Source: Synechococcus sp. UW140 (GTDB taxonomy: Bacteria; Cyanobacteriota; Cyanobacteriia; PCC-6307; Cyanobiaceae). Taken from it: 7,893 nucleotides of DNA. Each line of letters opens with the position of its first letter. Position 1 is the stretch's first letter. This document shows, one piece after another, positions 1 through 6,264 of this stretch. A model generated the notes under the pieces. The model had not been told where the DNA came from, searched no databases, and saw nothing but the letters and a program-made list of their open reading frames with translations. The DNA is taken from NCBI GenBank assembly GCA_945878795.1, contig CAMDWF010000096.1:1-7893 (forward strand). The letters are read 5' to 3'. The position numbers were made by a program, and so were the translations under genes.

Positions 1-2
1 TG

Positions 3-488
3 GTGCGCCGTTGCTCCAGGGCGGTGATGGTGGCCTTTCTGCTGCTCCTTCCCCTTCAGGGTCTGGCCGCCTGGCGGGGTCTGGAGGCCGCCCGATCGCT
101 GGCCTATCGCGCTGGGCGGGTGCAGCAGGCCCGCCTGGTCCAGTTCCGCCAGGCGGTGGAGCGCTCCGGCAGCATCGCCGAGCTCCAGAACCAGCTCGCA
201 TCCATCCAGGCCCCGCCCCTCTCGGCGGCGTATCAGCGCCTCGGCCTGCCGGCCCTCAAGGCCGATCTGCTCAGCCAGATCAAAGCCCAGGAAACCAGCC
301 TGCTCAAGCAGGCGGGCCCGCAGGTGCCCACCGATGTGCTGATCAAAGACAGCCTGCGGGTGCTGCTGCTGGCGCCCTTGCTGGCGATGGGCTTTGCGGT
401 GAGCGCCCGGCGCACCATGCCGCCGCCACGGCCTGCAGCACAGCCGGCAGCAACGCCGCCGAAACGGCCGGCGCCGGTGCAGCCGTAG
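3..488 (+). CDS. HpsJ-like membrane protein, C-terminal part (partial at left edge)
   Basis: This frame is open from the window edge and ends at TAG 486-488. The GTG at position 3 is only the first possible start, and the gene probably begins upstream. About 161 residues are visible. A hydrophobic helix spans roughly residues 7-24 (VAFLLLLPLQGLAAW). A long charged, probably coiled-coil or periplasmic stretch follows at about 25-112, with many A, Q, R and L residues. A second hydrophobic helix lies at about 118-135, then a Pro/Ala-rich tail. The LLLPLQG-AW motif, the helical hairpin and the closing helix resemble cyanobacterial HpsJ-family proteins, which are linked to hormogonium polysaccharide secretion in filamentous species but also occur in unicellular ones with unknown role. 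The family call is from memory of the pattern and is moderate. It could also be an unrelated two-helix membrane protein. Confidence 0.5.
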   Translation: MRRCSRAVMVAFLLLLPLQGLAAWRGLEAARSLAYRAGRVQQARLVQFRQAVERSGSIAELQNQLASIQAPPLSAAYQRLGLPALKADLLSQIKAQETSLLKQAGPQVPTDVLIKDSLRVLLLAPLLAMGFAVSARRTMPPPRPAAQPAATPPKRPAPVQP

Positions 489-691
489 GGGAGCGGCCCG
501 CCAGCACAGGTTGTCACCCCAGCCCATCGCCGACCTGGCGATGATGGGCGGCAACGCTGTGGCCGCAGCCGTGGGTGCATTGACGCCGCATGGAGAACCG
601 CATAGGTTCGGGTGCTGCACGCAGCCACGGCGCCTGAACGCCTGATTTGGATTTCACCGATCGCCTCGATCAGCTCGAGCCCAATCGCAAT
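489..691. other. Intergenic region between HpsJ-like gene and LuxR-type regulator
   Basis: About 200 bases without a convincing gene. Apart from the stem-loop at 522-549 I see no clear -35/-10 pair, RNA gene or strong ribosome binding site. The next gene's promoter must lie here or upstream, but I cannot place it. Confidence 0.4.
522..549 (+). terminator. Possible stem-loop after the HpsJ-like gene
   Basis: CATCGCC (525-531) and GGCGATG (537-543) form a perfect 7-base-pair stem with a GACCT loop. CC/GG pairs could extend it past a two-base bulge. It lies about 35 bases after the stop codon of the HpsJ-like gene. There is no T-tract after it, so it is not a classical intrinsic terminator. It could act as a transcript 3' end in a cyanobacterium or be chance in GC-rich DNA. 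Confidence 0.25.
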
Positions 692-1372
692 ATGATGAGA
701 AGCTGGATGCTCTCCAGCGGCATGAAGCTCAGCTTCGTGATCGCCATGAAAAGCCACCTGGGGCTGCTGGGCATTGTCCGCTCCTTTTCGGATCCCAGCC
801 TCATCAAGGGAATCGCCTCCACGGAGGAGGAGGCCTACCGCCGCATCCGCGAGAACAATCCCGTCATGCTGATCTGCAGCGATCAGTTGGCTGAGGGAGA
901 TGGCTTTTCGCTCTGCCGCAGAGCCACCCAGACCGTGGCGAATCTCAGGGTTCTGATGCTGCTCACCCGTGCCGATGCCGATACCGCCCGCGCCCTCAAG
1001 TGCGGAGCGATGGCCGTGGTCTGCGAGGGGGATTTCCTCTCACCCGAGCTGGAAGTGATGCAGTCGCTGCTGGCGGTCGCCAACAACAAGACCTACGTCT
1101 CCAGTCGGGCGCGCTTGCAGATGCAGCAGCCCGAGTCGATCGTGGAATCGCCGCAGTCGCTCACGCAACGGGAGAAGGACATCCTGATCCTCATGCTCAA
1201 GGGTGCTTCGGATCGGGAGATTGCCGAACAACTACTGATCTCCATCCATACCGTTAAGGAATACGGCAAAAGCATTCGCCGTAAATATCAGGTCAAGTCC
1301 CGCCTGCAGTTGATCAGTGCGCTGCTGGGCCGCAAACAGGTCTCTGCTGCTGCCGAGCCCTCAAGGCGATGA
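692..1372 (+). CDS. NarL/LuxR-family regulator with atypical receiver domain
   Basis: About 226 residues from ATG 692: an N-terminal receiver-like alpha/beta domain (about 13-135) and a C-terminal LuxR-type helix-turn-helix (about 157-213; SLTQREKDIL, ASDREIAEQL, HTVKEYGKSIRRKY). Such proteins bind DNA as response regulators. The receiver looks degenerate. The first strand (KLSFVIAMKSH) has no acidic pair. The position where a phospho-Asp is expected reads CSDQL before the conserved DG, so it is Ser63 or, with a one-residue shift, Asp64. The usual Lys of strand 5 is replaced around CEGD, although Thr92 is kept. It may therefore work without phosphorylation, which is an inference. The start is unsure: TTG 647, ATG 692, 695, 707 and 722 are all in frame. 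ATG 707 has the best purine-rich upstream stretch (GAGAAG). It lies about 100 bases before ndk on the same strand, and its target is unknown. Confidence 0.8.
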   Translation: MMRSWMLSSGMKLSFVIAMKSHLGLLGIVRSFSDPSLIKGIASTEEEAYRRIRENNPVMLICSDQLAEGDGFSLCRRATQTVANLRVLMLLTRADADTARALKCGAMAVVCEGDFLSPELEVMQSLLAVANNKTYVSSRARLQMQQPESIVESPQSLTQREKDILILMLKGASDREIAEQLLISIHTVKEYGKSIRRKYQVKSRLQLISALLGRKQVSAAAEPSRR

Positions 1373-1476
1373 CCCCAGGGGGAATCCGGTCGGGCCCCAG
1401 CCTGGTCAGCGCTGCTTGCTTGCCAACCGGCCACCCCAGCACGGACGATGGCCCCCATCCTCCTTGCCCTGAATCC
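1373..1476 (+). promoter_or_regulatory. Leader region of ndk
   Basis: These 104 bases separate the regulator stop from the ndk start. They are GC-rich and show no clear consensus promoter or strong Shine-Dalgarno before ATG 1477. A short CCCC-AGG-GGG-type inverted repeat lies directly after the regulator stop. The frame is open upstream of ATG 1477, but the extra 36 residues (from ATG 1369, overlapping the previous stop) are not part of the Ndk fold. Confidence 0.25.
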
Positions 1477-1935
1477 ATGGCCGCCGAACGCTCCTTCATC
1501 GCCATCAAGCCCGACGGGGTGCAGCGCGGCCTGGTGGGCGAGATCCTGGGGCGCTTCGAGCGCAAGGGCTTCAAGCTGGTGGGCCTCAAGCAGCTCACCC
1601 CCAGCCGCGAACTGGCCGAGAGCCACTACGGCGTGCACCGCGAGCGCCCCTTCTTCGCCGGCCTGGTGGAGTTCATCACCTCCGGCCCGGTGGTGGCGAT
1701 GGTATGGGAAGGCGACGGCGTGATCGCCAGCGCCCGCAAGCTGATCGGCGCCACCAAGCCGCTGGAGGCCGAGCCCGGCACGATCCGCGGTGACCTGGCC
1801 GTGAACATCGGCCGCAACGTGATCCACGGCTCCGACGCCCCCGAAACCGCCGAATTTGAGATCGGCCTCTGGTTCACCCCCGCCGAGCTGAGCGACTGGA
1901 CGCCGGCCGATCAGGGTTGGCGTTCGGAGGGCTAA
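1477..1935 (+). CDS. ndk: Nucleoside diphosphate kinase
   Basis: Cytosolic enzyme that transfers the gamma-phosphate of ATP to NDPs through a phosphohistidine, keeping NTP and dNTP pools balanced. The 152-residue length matches the family (about 150). The sequence starts MAAERSFIAIKPDGVQRGLVG, with the nucleotide-binding Lys11 and the KPDGVQRG motif. Tyr51 (SHYGVH), Arg104 (GTIRGDLA), Asn114 and the catalytic His117 in NVIHGSD are all present, followed by AETAEFEIGLWF-like residues before the C-terminus. ATG 1477 is chosen because it places these residues at canonical numbering; the in-frame ATG at 1369 would add 36 unrelated residues. ndk beside thiO is a familiar order in marine Synechococcus and Prochlorococcus, although there the neighbours often include speA and gatB, which are not seen here. 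It is convergent with thiO. Confidence 0.98.
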   Translation: MAAERSFIAIKPDGVQRGLVGEILGRFERKGFKLVGLKQLTPSRELAESHYGVHRERPFFAGLVEFITSGPVVAMVWEGDGVIASARKLIGATKPLEAEPGTIRGDLAVNIGRNVIHGSDAPETAEFEIGLWFTPAELSDWTPADQGWRSEG

Positions 1936-1937
1936 GG

Positions 1938-1974
1938 ATCGCCTATCCCTCTGCGATCGAATGCGCAGGGACTC
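1938..1974. terminator. Short inverted repeats between convergent ndk and thiO
   Basis: The 39-base gap between the two stop codons holds GATCGC (1938-1943) facing GCGATC (1954-1959), and an overlapping CTGCG...CGCAG stem. These could be alternative hairpins of a shared bidirectional terminator. There is no T-tract on either strand, so the call is weak. Confidence 0.3.
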
Positions 1975-3120
1975 TCAGGTTGGCGTCTGTTCGAATCGAC
2001 TCCAGTGAAAGGGCTCTAGCTCGGGCTTGAACTGGTTCAGGCCACTGTGGATCTCCCCCACGAGCAGCTCCACCGTGACGGCCGCCAGCAGCACGCCGTT
2101 GCGGTGGTGGCCCGTCGCCAGCCAGAGCCCTTGGATCGGACTGGTGCCCAGCAGTGGCGCTGCATCGGCTGTGCAGGGGCGAAACCCCCACCAGCGTTCC
2201 ATCGGCGGCCAGCTTGAGGCTTCGGGCAACAAGTCGGCCAGACCTTCCTGCAGCTGCCGCTGACCACTGGGCGTCAACCCTGCGCTGAAGCCTGCTTCAG
2301 GTTCGCTGGTGGCGCCCACCACCAGCAGCCCATCCTGGCGCGGCACGATGTAGGTGCCTGGGCCGAACAGCACCCGAGTCAGGGCATGGCGTGGCCCTTG
2401 GATGGAAAGCATCTGGCCCTTGACTGGAAACAAGGGCAGTTGGGGCAGCAGGCGAGCACTCCAGGCTCCGCAGGCCAGCACGGCCCGCCGGCAGGGCAAC
2501 CCGTATTCCTGGTCGTCGGCCCGCCTTAGACGCATCCCAGCCAGTCGCGCCCTGCCTTGCCCTGGCGATCCCCCTGGATCTGCGGACTCAGTGAGCAGTT
2601 CCAGCACTTCGCTGCCTTCCTCAAAGGTCACACCCCGGGCGACACAGGCGGCCTCCAGGGCCCGCATCAGTTCGCGGCGGTTGTCGATCTGACCGTCCTG
2701 GGCAAAGAGCAGGCCGGCCTGCCAACGGGGGCCGATGCCTGGCACTTCCTGCTCCAGCCCGGAGCGATTCAGGGGCAAGCCCCAGGGCGCTGTGGCGTAG
2801 CCATCCCGTTCGGCCTTGCTGGCAAACGGCACGACAATGCCGCAGGGGTGGAGGCCGCAACCCAGACCGCTGTCCGCCTCGATGGTTGCGATCCAGGCGG
2901 GGATCAGCTCCAGGCTGTGTTGGCCCAGGGCCAATAGGGGACCTTGCAGTCCCTCGGCGTGGGGTGCCAACATGCCGGCTGCGACAAAGCCCGCCGCCTC
3001 GCTGCGGCGGCGACTGAGCACGTGAACCGACTCTCCCCGGCGAGCCAGTCCATGGGCAATGGCCAAACCCAGCAGGCCTCCGCCCAGAACCAAGATGGTT
3101 TCTTGAGCTTGACTTGCCAT
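1975..3120 (-). CDS. thiO: FAD-dependent glycine oxidase ThiO
   Basis: A 381-residue flavoprotein of the DAO family. ThiO oxidises glycine to iminoglycine (dehydroglycine), the C2-N3 donor for the thiazole ring of thiamine in aerobes and cyanobacteria. The dinucleotide-binding motif GGGLLG is at residues 13-18. AAGMLAP follows at 47-53, the FPVKGQML segment is near 231-238, ERWWGFRP is at 308-315, and TGHHRNGVLLA at 336-346 matches the ThiO signature (usually GHYRNGILLAP). The start at ATG 3120 puts the Rossmann motif at the normal distance from the N-terminus. An in-frame ATG at 3168 would add 16 residues and overlap the upstream gene. The hydrolase stop lies 10 bases upstream, so the two are probably co-transcribed. 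No typical Shine-Dalgarno is visible, which suggests coupling to upstream translation. Other DAO-family oxidases are the alternative. Confidence 0.9.
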   Translation of the reverse strand: MASQAQETILVLGGGLLGLAIAHGLARRGESVHVLSRRRSEAAGFVAAGMLAPHAEGLQGPLLALGQHSLELIPAWIATIEADSGLGCGLHPCGIVVPFASKAERDGYATAPWGLPLNRSGLEQEVPGIGPRWQAGLLFAQDGQIDNRRELMRALEAACVARGVTFEEGSEVLELLTESADPGGSPGQGRARLAGMRLRRADDQEYGLPCRRAVLACGAWSARLLPQLPLFPVKGQMLSIQGPRHALTRVLFGPGTYIVPRQDGLLVVGATSEPEAGFSAGLTPSGQRQLQEGLADLLPEASSWPPMERWWGFRPCTADAAPLLGTSPIQGLWLATGHHRNGVLLAAVTVELLVGEIHSGLNQFKPELEPFHWSRFEQTPT

Positions 3121-3130
3121 CGGTCCGGGA

Positions 3131-4672
3131 TTAACGATTGGCAGGCACCGGCCCCATATGGGGGACAAAAAGCAGGGCCCTACCAGCCGGATCAGTCACG
3201 GCTGTGTCGACCTTCAAGCTTGTTCCTTGGACCCAGTGCAGCAGCAGGGCGCGGAGGGGGCCGCCATCGCTGCTGGCAGGGGCTGGCAGGTTGAAGTGGG
3301 TTCCCCCCTCTACCAGCACCAACTGGCTGCGGTCTAAGGGATAGAGGCGAAAGGGATCAAGGGCCTCCGGTTGGGCGGGCACCACGATGTCACTGCTGCC
3401 AGAAATCAGTAAAACCGGTTTCTGCAGATCCACGAGGCCAGCGGCAAAGACCAGGGCTTGGGGGGGACTCACGGCGACGACACGGGCGATGCGGGAATCG
3501 GCGAGGGAATCGGTCGTTGCTGCAGGCAGGAAGGTGCACTGCAGCACCCAGCTCAGATTGCGTTCGGTATTGTTGGTGTTCTTGCAGGCCTGCCAGAGAG
3601 TGGCCTGGAGGCTGCGCGCGCCGGCCAGCTGGAGGGCGGTGGTGCCACCCCAGGAATGGCCGATGAAGGTGAGCCCCCGGGCCGGGACTCCTTCTGCCCC
3701 AGGAATCTGACCGTTCTCCAGGGCGTCCAGCACCTCCTTGACATCCCTGGGACGGCGCAGGAATTCGCGCGGATCGGGTGGCGGTTCATTGCCGGCCAGC
3801 ACCTGGGCTTGTTGGTTGATGTCACTGCCGGGATGGCGGGGCAACAACACCGGAGCTCCATGGCTGGCCAGATGTTGCGCCCAACCAAGAAAACTGGCGG
3901 GCGAATCCCACAGTCCATGGGAGATGACAACGGCGGGCAAACTTGGCGGGCCTACCGGGCGCACAAGGGTGACCTCCAGGGATTCTTTGCCGCGGCTAAG
4001 AGGCAGCTTCACCACCTGGGTCGTGATGGCGAAAGGGCCTCGGCCCAAGGCCTCGGAGCGTGCCGCCGGTAGGCGGGTAAGCGTTTTAAGCAACTCGGTG
4101 ATCTGGGCGTTGTTCTGATTGATCTGCCTGAGGAAAAGGGCGGCACGGTCCAGACGGATCGAGACTTTGTTGCCAGGGATGGCCTGCAGCAGGCTCAGAA
4201 GCGTTGCTTGCCGGCCTTCAGCCTTGAGTTTCCGTATGCCCGCCTGGACTGGCTCGGAGTCCAACACTTTGGCTTCCTTGGCATCGACATCAATCAGACG
4301 TTTCAAGATCACCTCGACCTGGCGGACCATCGGGGCGTCCAAATGGTCCTGCATCGGCAGGGGTTGGTTCAGCAACTCCTGCAGCCGGAGCGCATAGGCA
4401 CCATTGGTCGCCCTGTTCAGCTCAGCCAGGTCGCTGCTGCCCGCCCAGAGGGCATCGGGGTTGACCAACTCAGCAATCCGAACCGAAAAATCTTCTTGGA
4501 GTAACGGCAGGCGGATCTGCAAAACATCGATGGCCCTGGCCGCTCCTGGGCTCAACAGCAGCACACTGCCCAGGGCGGTAGCTACCGCAGAGCGGCAGGG
4601 CTGCGAGAGCCACTGGCGGCAACGCCGGCGCAGCTGGCACAGAAGGAAAGCCAAGGCAGGCCCGCAACACAT
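3131..4672 (-). CDS. Secreted alpha/beta hydrolase, cyanobacterial DUF1400-like type
   Basis: A 513-residue protein. Residues 1-47 look like a signal peptide: Arg-rich start (QLRRRCRQ), hydrophobic core (VATALGSVLLL) and a cleavage site after ARA, before IDVLQIRLP. Residues 48-200 are a helical region similar in layout to the N-terminal domain of cyanobacterial hydrolases (DUF1400-like). The hydrolase fold covers about 215-485: oxyanion region VVISHGLWDSPASF at about 248-261, nucleophile Ser340 in GHSWGG, probable acid Asp428 in SGSSDIV, and His459 in EGGTHFN. A PAF-acetylhydrolase or dienelactone-hydrolase-like esterase/lipase acting outside the cytoplasm is likely; the substrate is unknown. 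The start at ATG 4672 has a weak upstream AGGG, and later starts are possible. It is followed after 10 bases by thiO. A metabolic link to thiamine is not evident. Confidence 0.88.
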   Translation of the reverse strand: MCCGPALAFLLCQLRRRCRQWLSQPCRSAVATALGSVLLLSPGAARAIDVLQIRLPLLQEDFSVRIAELVNPDALWAGSSDLAELNRATNGAYALRLQELLNQPLPMQDHLDAPMVRQVEVILKRLIDVDAKEAKVLDSEPVQAGIRKLKAEGRQATLLSLLQAIPGNKVSIRLDRAALFLRQINQNNAQITELLKTLTRLPAARSEALGRGPFAITTQVVKLPLSRGKESLEVTLVRPVGPPSLPAVVISHGLWDSPASFLGWAQHLASHGAPVLLPRHPGSDINQQAQVLAGNEPPPDPREFLRRPRDVKEVLDALENGQIPGAEGVPARGLTFIGHSWGGTTALQLAGARSLQATLWQACKNTNNTERNLSWVLQCTFLPAATTDSLADSRIARVVAVSPPQALVFAAGLVDLQKPVLLISGSSDIVVPAQPEALDPFRLYPLDRSQLVLVEGGTHFNLPAPASSDGGPLRALLLHWVQGTSLKVDTAVTDPAGRALLFVPHMGPVPANR

Positions 4673-4707
4673 TGACCCTATTGTCTCGCAGAAGCAGGTC
4701 TCCCGGC

Positions 4708-4988
4708 ACCCATAGTGATGTCCTGATCCTTGAGATCGTGCACCGCGGCTTTCAGGAGCTGCTGGAGGCGGAGGTTTCGGCGCTCCCCAGCGCCAAACTC
4801 CACGAGCGTTGACCCGATCAGCTTGCGGTAACTGAAGCAGGACTGCGTGCCGGAGGCACTAGGTGGATGCGCTGGTGGCGGCCCTGGGATGCGATGGTTG
4901 CATCTCCAAATCGGAGCTGAGTCGCAAGCCTCTAGACCATGCCTATTTCCCCTACCCCTACCTCGACGCCACCTGCCTCAGCTACTGA
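4708..4988 (+). pseudogene. Degenerate IS256-family transposase fragment
   Basis: Plus-strand translation gives two adjoining pieces of a Mutator/IS256-type transposase. From about 4729 the frame reads LEIVHRGFQELLEAEVSAL and on to KLHER, then stops (TGA 4810-4812); this matches the family N-terminus (LLEAEVTELLGA..ER). A second frame from GTG 4863 reads VDALVAALGCDGCISKSELS, then PLDHAYFPYPYLDAT, then stops (TGA 4986-4988). This matches VDDLVEALG-GISKSEVSR and YPYLWLDAT, which contains the first DDE aspartate. Between the pieces there are only about 17 codons where the family has many more. A second in-frame deletion removes the residues between LSR and PL. Everything after LDAT is missing. 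It is a non-functional relic just upstream of the hydrolase start, on the opposite strand. No terminal inverted repeats were recognised. Confidence 0.75.
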
Positions 4989-5210
4989 GTGAACGATATG
5001 TTGTGGAAGCATCGGGAATATCAAGGATTCGATAGCCCTAGCTGGAAGGGCTTCTGCTTATGGCGGGATAAAGCATTTTGCTTATAGTGGATAAAGTGAT
5101 TTGTTGACAGCCACAGCAAATATTAAGCTCAGTTGATATGGACAGCAACTCTAGACTCCAACTACAAAAATAGTCGGAGACATATGTGTATGTATTTCTG
5201 TGACAGCGCC
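4989..5210. other. AT-rich non-coding stretch downstream of the LysR gene
   Basis: Between the transposase relic and the LysR stop I see no credible gene. It contains the tandem repeat at 5052-5100 and a TTGACA hexamer (about 5104-5109, plus strand) without a matching -10 box at the right spacing and without a plus-strand gene behind it. A GCCCTAGGGC palindrome (about 5208-5217) overlaps the LysR stop codon and could be part of its transcript end. Confidence 0.4.
5052..5100. repeat. Imperfect 24-base tandem repeat, two copies
   Basis: Two adjoining copies, 5052-5075 and 5076-5099, share TGCTTAT, GG and GATAAAG blocks with a few substitutions and a one-base indel. The repeat lies between the IS256 fragment and the LysR stop, in AT-rich DNA. 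It is too short to class and could be a remnant of a mobile element or of a local duplication. Confidence 0.55.
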
Positions 5211-5945
5211 CTAGGGCCCAGGGGGACATAGGTGAATTTCAGGGTATTGGTTGGCCCATGGCTTTAAGCGGTCGTGGAGAATCTGCCTTAAGTTTTGGCA
5301 CAGGGGATGGTTTGCATACTCTCTTTTGACGACAAGAAAATCCCCGCACTCTATATCTAGTTTGTAGGGCAATATCTTTTGAGTTGGATTGTGCAAGTTG
5401 GCCCCGAAAATGGAAGCAAAAGAAGTTGTGAGTTCTGTGGCATTTCTGCCCTCCCATTTGTTAGTATCATAGCGCGAAATGCTTGAAGGTGAGTTCCAGA
5501 GCCCTAGGCTTTTTGCATAGTCTTCAAAAATGGGAAAAGCCCCTTCTGGTAGAGCCAGAGAGGGGTATGCCGCTATGTCTTCTAAGGTTAATTCACGGGT
5601 GATTGAAAAGAGTGGATGGGATTCAACTGCGATTAGATGGCAGGGAAAGTATGCCAGAGGAAAGCTGGTCAAGTTGCTGTCATCGGCAGCCGGACAATCC
5701 GGGAATGGTGCGATCCAGGCATCCAGTACGCCATCTCGGAGCATAGCGAGGGGTTGGGCCACATGCATGAAGTCATGGTTGCCCAAAACATAGTCTTTGA
5801 TTGGCGTTGAGAAATAGGCTCGTCCAGACCAAAACATTCCATCAACCCTCAATGGTCGATAGCTTTTCCAGCGATGATATTGGTGAACGTTTCGCTCTAG
5901 ATTTATCAGGTCGGTGTTGCCGGTGATAACATACTCATTGTTTAT
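5211..5945 (-). CDS. LysR-type regulator, effector-binding part (-1 frame portion of a split gene)
   Basis: From ATA 5945 this frame stays open for 244 codons to TAG 5211-5213, with no internal stop. The visible sequence starts INNEYVITGNTDLINLERNV, HQYHRW, then a periplasmic-binding-like effector domain: HVAQPLAMLRDGVLDAWIAP (first lobe), HLIAVESHPLF, LTLEDIAAYPSLALPEGA (typical LysR domain hinge and second lobe), and a C-terminus LCQNLRQILHDRLKPW. LysR proteins sense a small ligand here. The frame has no good start of its own: the first usual candidate, TTG 5852, has no ribosome binding site and would cut into the linker helix. It needs the DNA-binding part encoded in the preceding frame (5942-6094). 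Joined by a -1 shift at the A7 run, the product has 294 residues, a normal LysR length. Base composition is clearly more AT-rich than the flanking genes, suggesting acquisition. The ligand is unknown; the neighbouring Nit1 cluster is a possible target. Confidence 0.82.
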   Translation of the reverse strand: MNNEYVITGNTDLINLERNVHQYHRWKSYRPLRVDGMFWSGRAYFSTPIKDYVLGNHDFMHVAQPLAMLRDGVLDAWIAPFPDCPAADDSNLTSFPLAYFPCHLIAVESHPLFSITRELTLEDIAAYPSLALPEGAFPIFEDYAKSLGLWNSPSSISRYDTNKWEGRNATELTTSFASIFGANLHNPTQKILPYKLDIECGDFLVVKREYANHPLCQNLRQILHDRLKPWANQYPEIHLCPPGP

Positions 5946-5951
5946 TTTTTT
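5903..5951 (-). promoter_or_regulatory. Possible -1 ribosomal frameshift site in the LysR gene
   Basis: On the minus strand the 0 frame reads GTA AAA AAA TAA, so the heptamer A-AAA-AAA (5951-5945) has the classic -1 slippery phase and is followed at once by a stop. Fifteen bases further on, TTATCA (5929-5924) pairs with TGATAA (5908-5903), and an inner CGG/CCG pairing closes a CAACA loop. This could be a stimulatory hairpin. The 15-base spacer is longer than the usual 5-9, and no internal Shine-Dalgarno is visible. A one-base deletion in an original A8 run, or a sequencing error, would look the same. Confidence 0.4.
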
Positions 5952-6094
5952 ACGTTTAGGAAGAAGGCTTCACAGCATTTGTGAAGGTTGCGACTGATTG
6001 TGGATTGGTTGAGACCCGTCCTCTTGGCGACTTCATCACCTGTGCGGAGCCACATTAGGTAGTCGAGGCAGGCAAGGGTGTTAATTTCAACCAT
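5942..6094 (-). CDS. LysR-type regulator, N-terminal HTH frame (0 frame of the split gene)
   Basis: ATG 6094-6092 opens a 50-codon frame that ends at TAA 5944-5942. It encodes MVEINTLACLDYLMWLRTGD followed by EVAKRTGLNQSTISRNLHKC and CEAFFLNVKK. EVAKRTGLNQSTISRNL is a clear helix-turn-helix of the LysR type (compare AA-L-SQPALSRQI). The stop comes directly after the AAAAAAA run (5951-5945), just where the wing should continue. The continuation is found in the -1 frame (KINNEYVITG). On its own this would be a 50-residue DNA-binding fragment lacking the dimerisation linker. No strong Shine-Dalgarno is seen before ATG 6094. It is transcribed in the same direction as the Nit1 genes, 170 bases after the MSMEG_0570-family stop. 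Confidence 0.75.
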   Translation of the reverse strand: MVEINTLACLDYLMWLRTGDEVAKRTGLNQSTISRNLHKCCEAFFLNVKK

Positions 6095-6264
6095 GATCAA
6101 ACTGGCCCCGACTGTAAAAAGTGCGGACTAGCAAAATTGTGTAGAGCCAAAAGTAAAGCCCTGCGAATATTTTTTGCATTGACTGAATAGGCATGAGAGT
6201 TGTGGCTGATTTCGGTCAGGCCGCTGCTTGGTACAGGGTTGAGATCAGAGCTGCTAGAACCCTT
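6095..6264 (-). other. Intergenic region between MSMEG_0570-family gene and LysR gene
   Basis: AT-rich near the LysR start and GC-richer near the Nit1 gene. A bulged stem GGCTGA (6204-6209) / TCAGGCC (6216-6222) lies about 45 bases after the MSMEG_0570-family stop and could end that transcript, but there is no T-tract. GCGAATATTTTTTGC (6162-6176) is an imperfect AT-rich palindrome upstream of the LysR start and could be an autoregulatory LysR-type site. Neither is proven. Confidence 0.3.

Noticed and set aside
233..757. Minus-strand open frame of 174 codons over the HpsJ-like gene end and the intergenic region
   Set aside because: Composition is Ala/Arg-rich without motifs, it overlaps two better-supported genes, and it lacks a convincing start.
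3458..4072. Plus-strand open frame of 204 codons opposite the hydrolase
   Set aside because: It lies wholly antisense to a gene with signal peptide and catalytic triad; long antisense frames are common in GC-rich DNA and its translation shows no known motif.
4847..5035. Plus-strand 62-codon frame as a small gene
   Set aside because: It reads across the IS256 relic in a frame that does not match the transposase; the recognisable residues are in the frame starting at 4863.
5104..5109. Perfect TTGACA -35 hexamer
   Set aside because: No -10 box at 16-18 bases and no plus-strand gene downstream; the sense genes around it run leftward.
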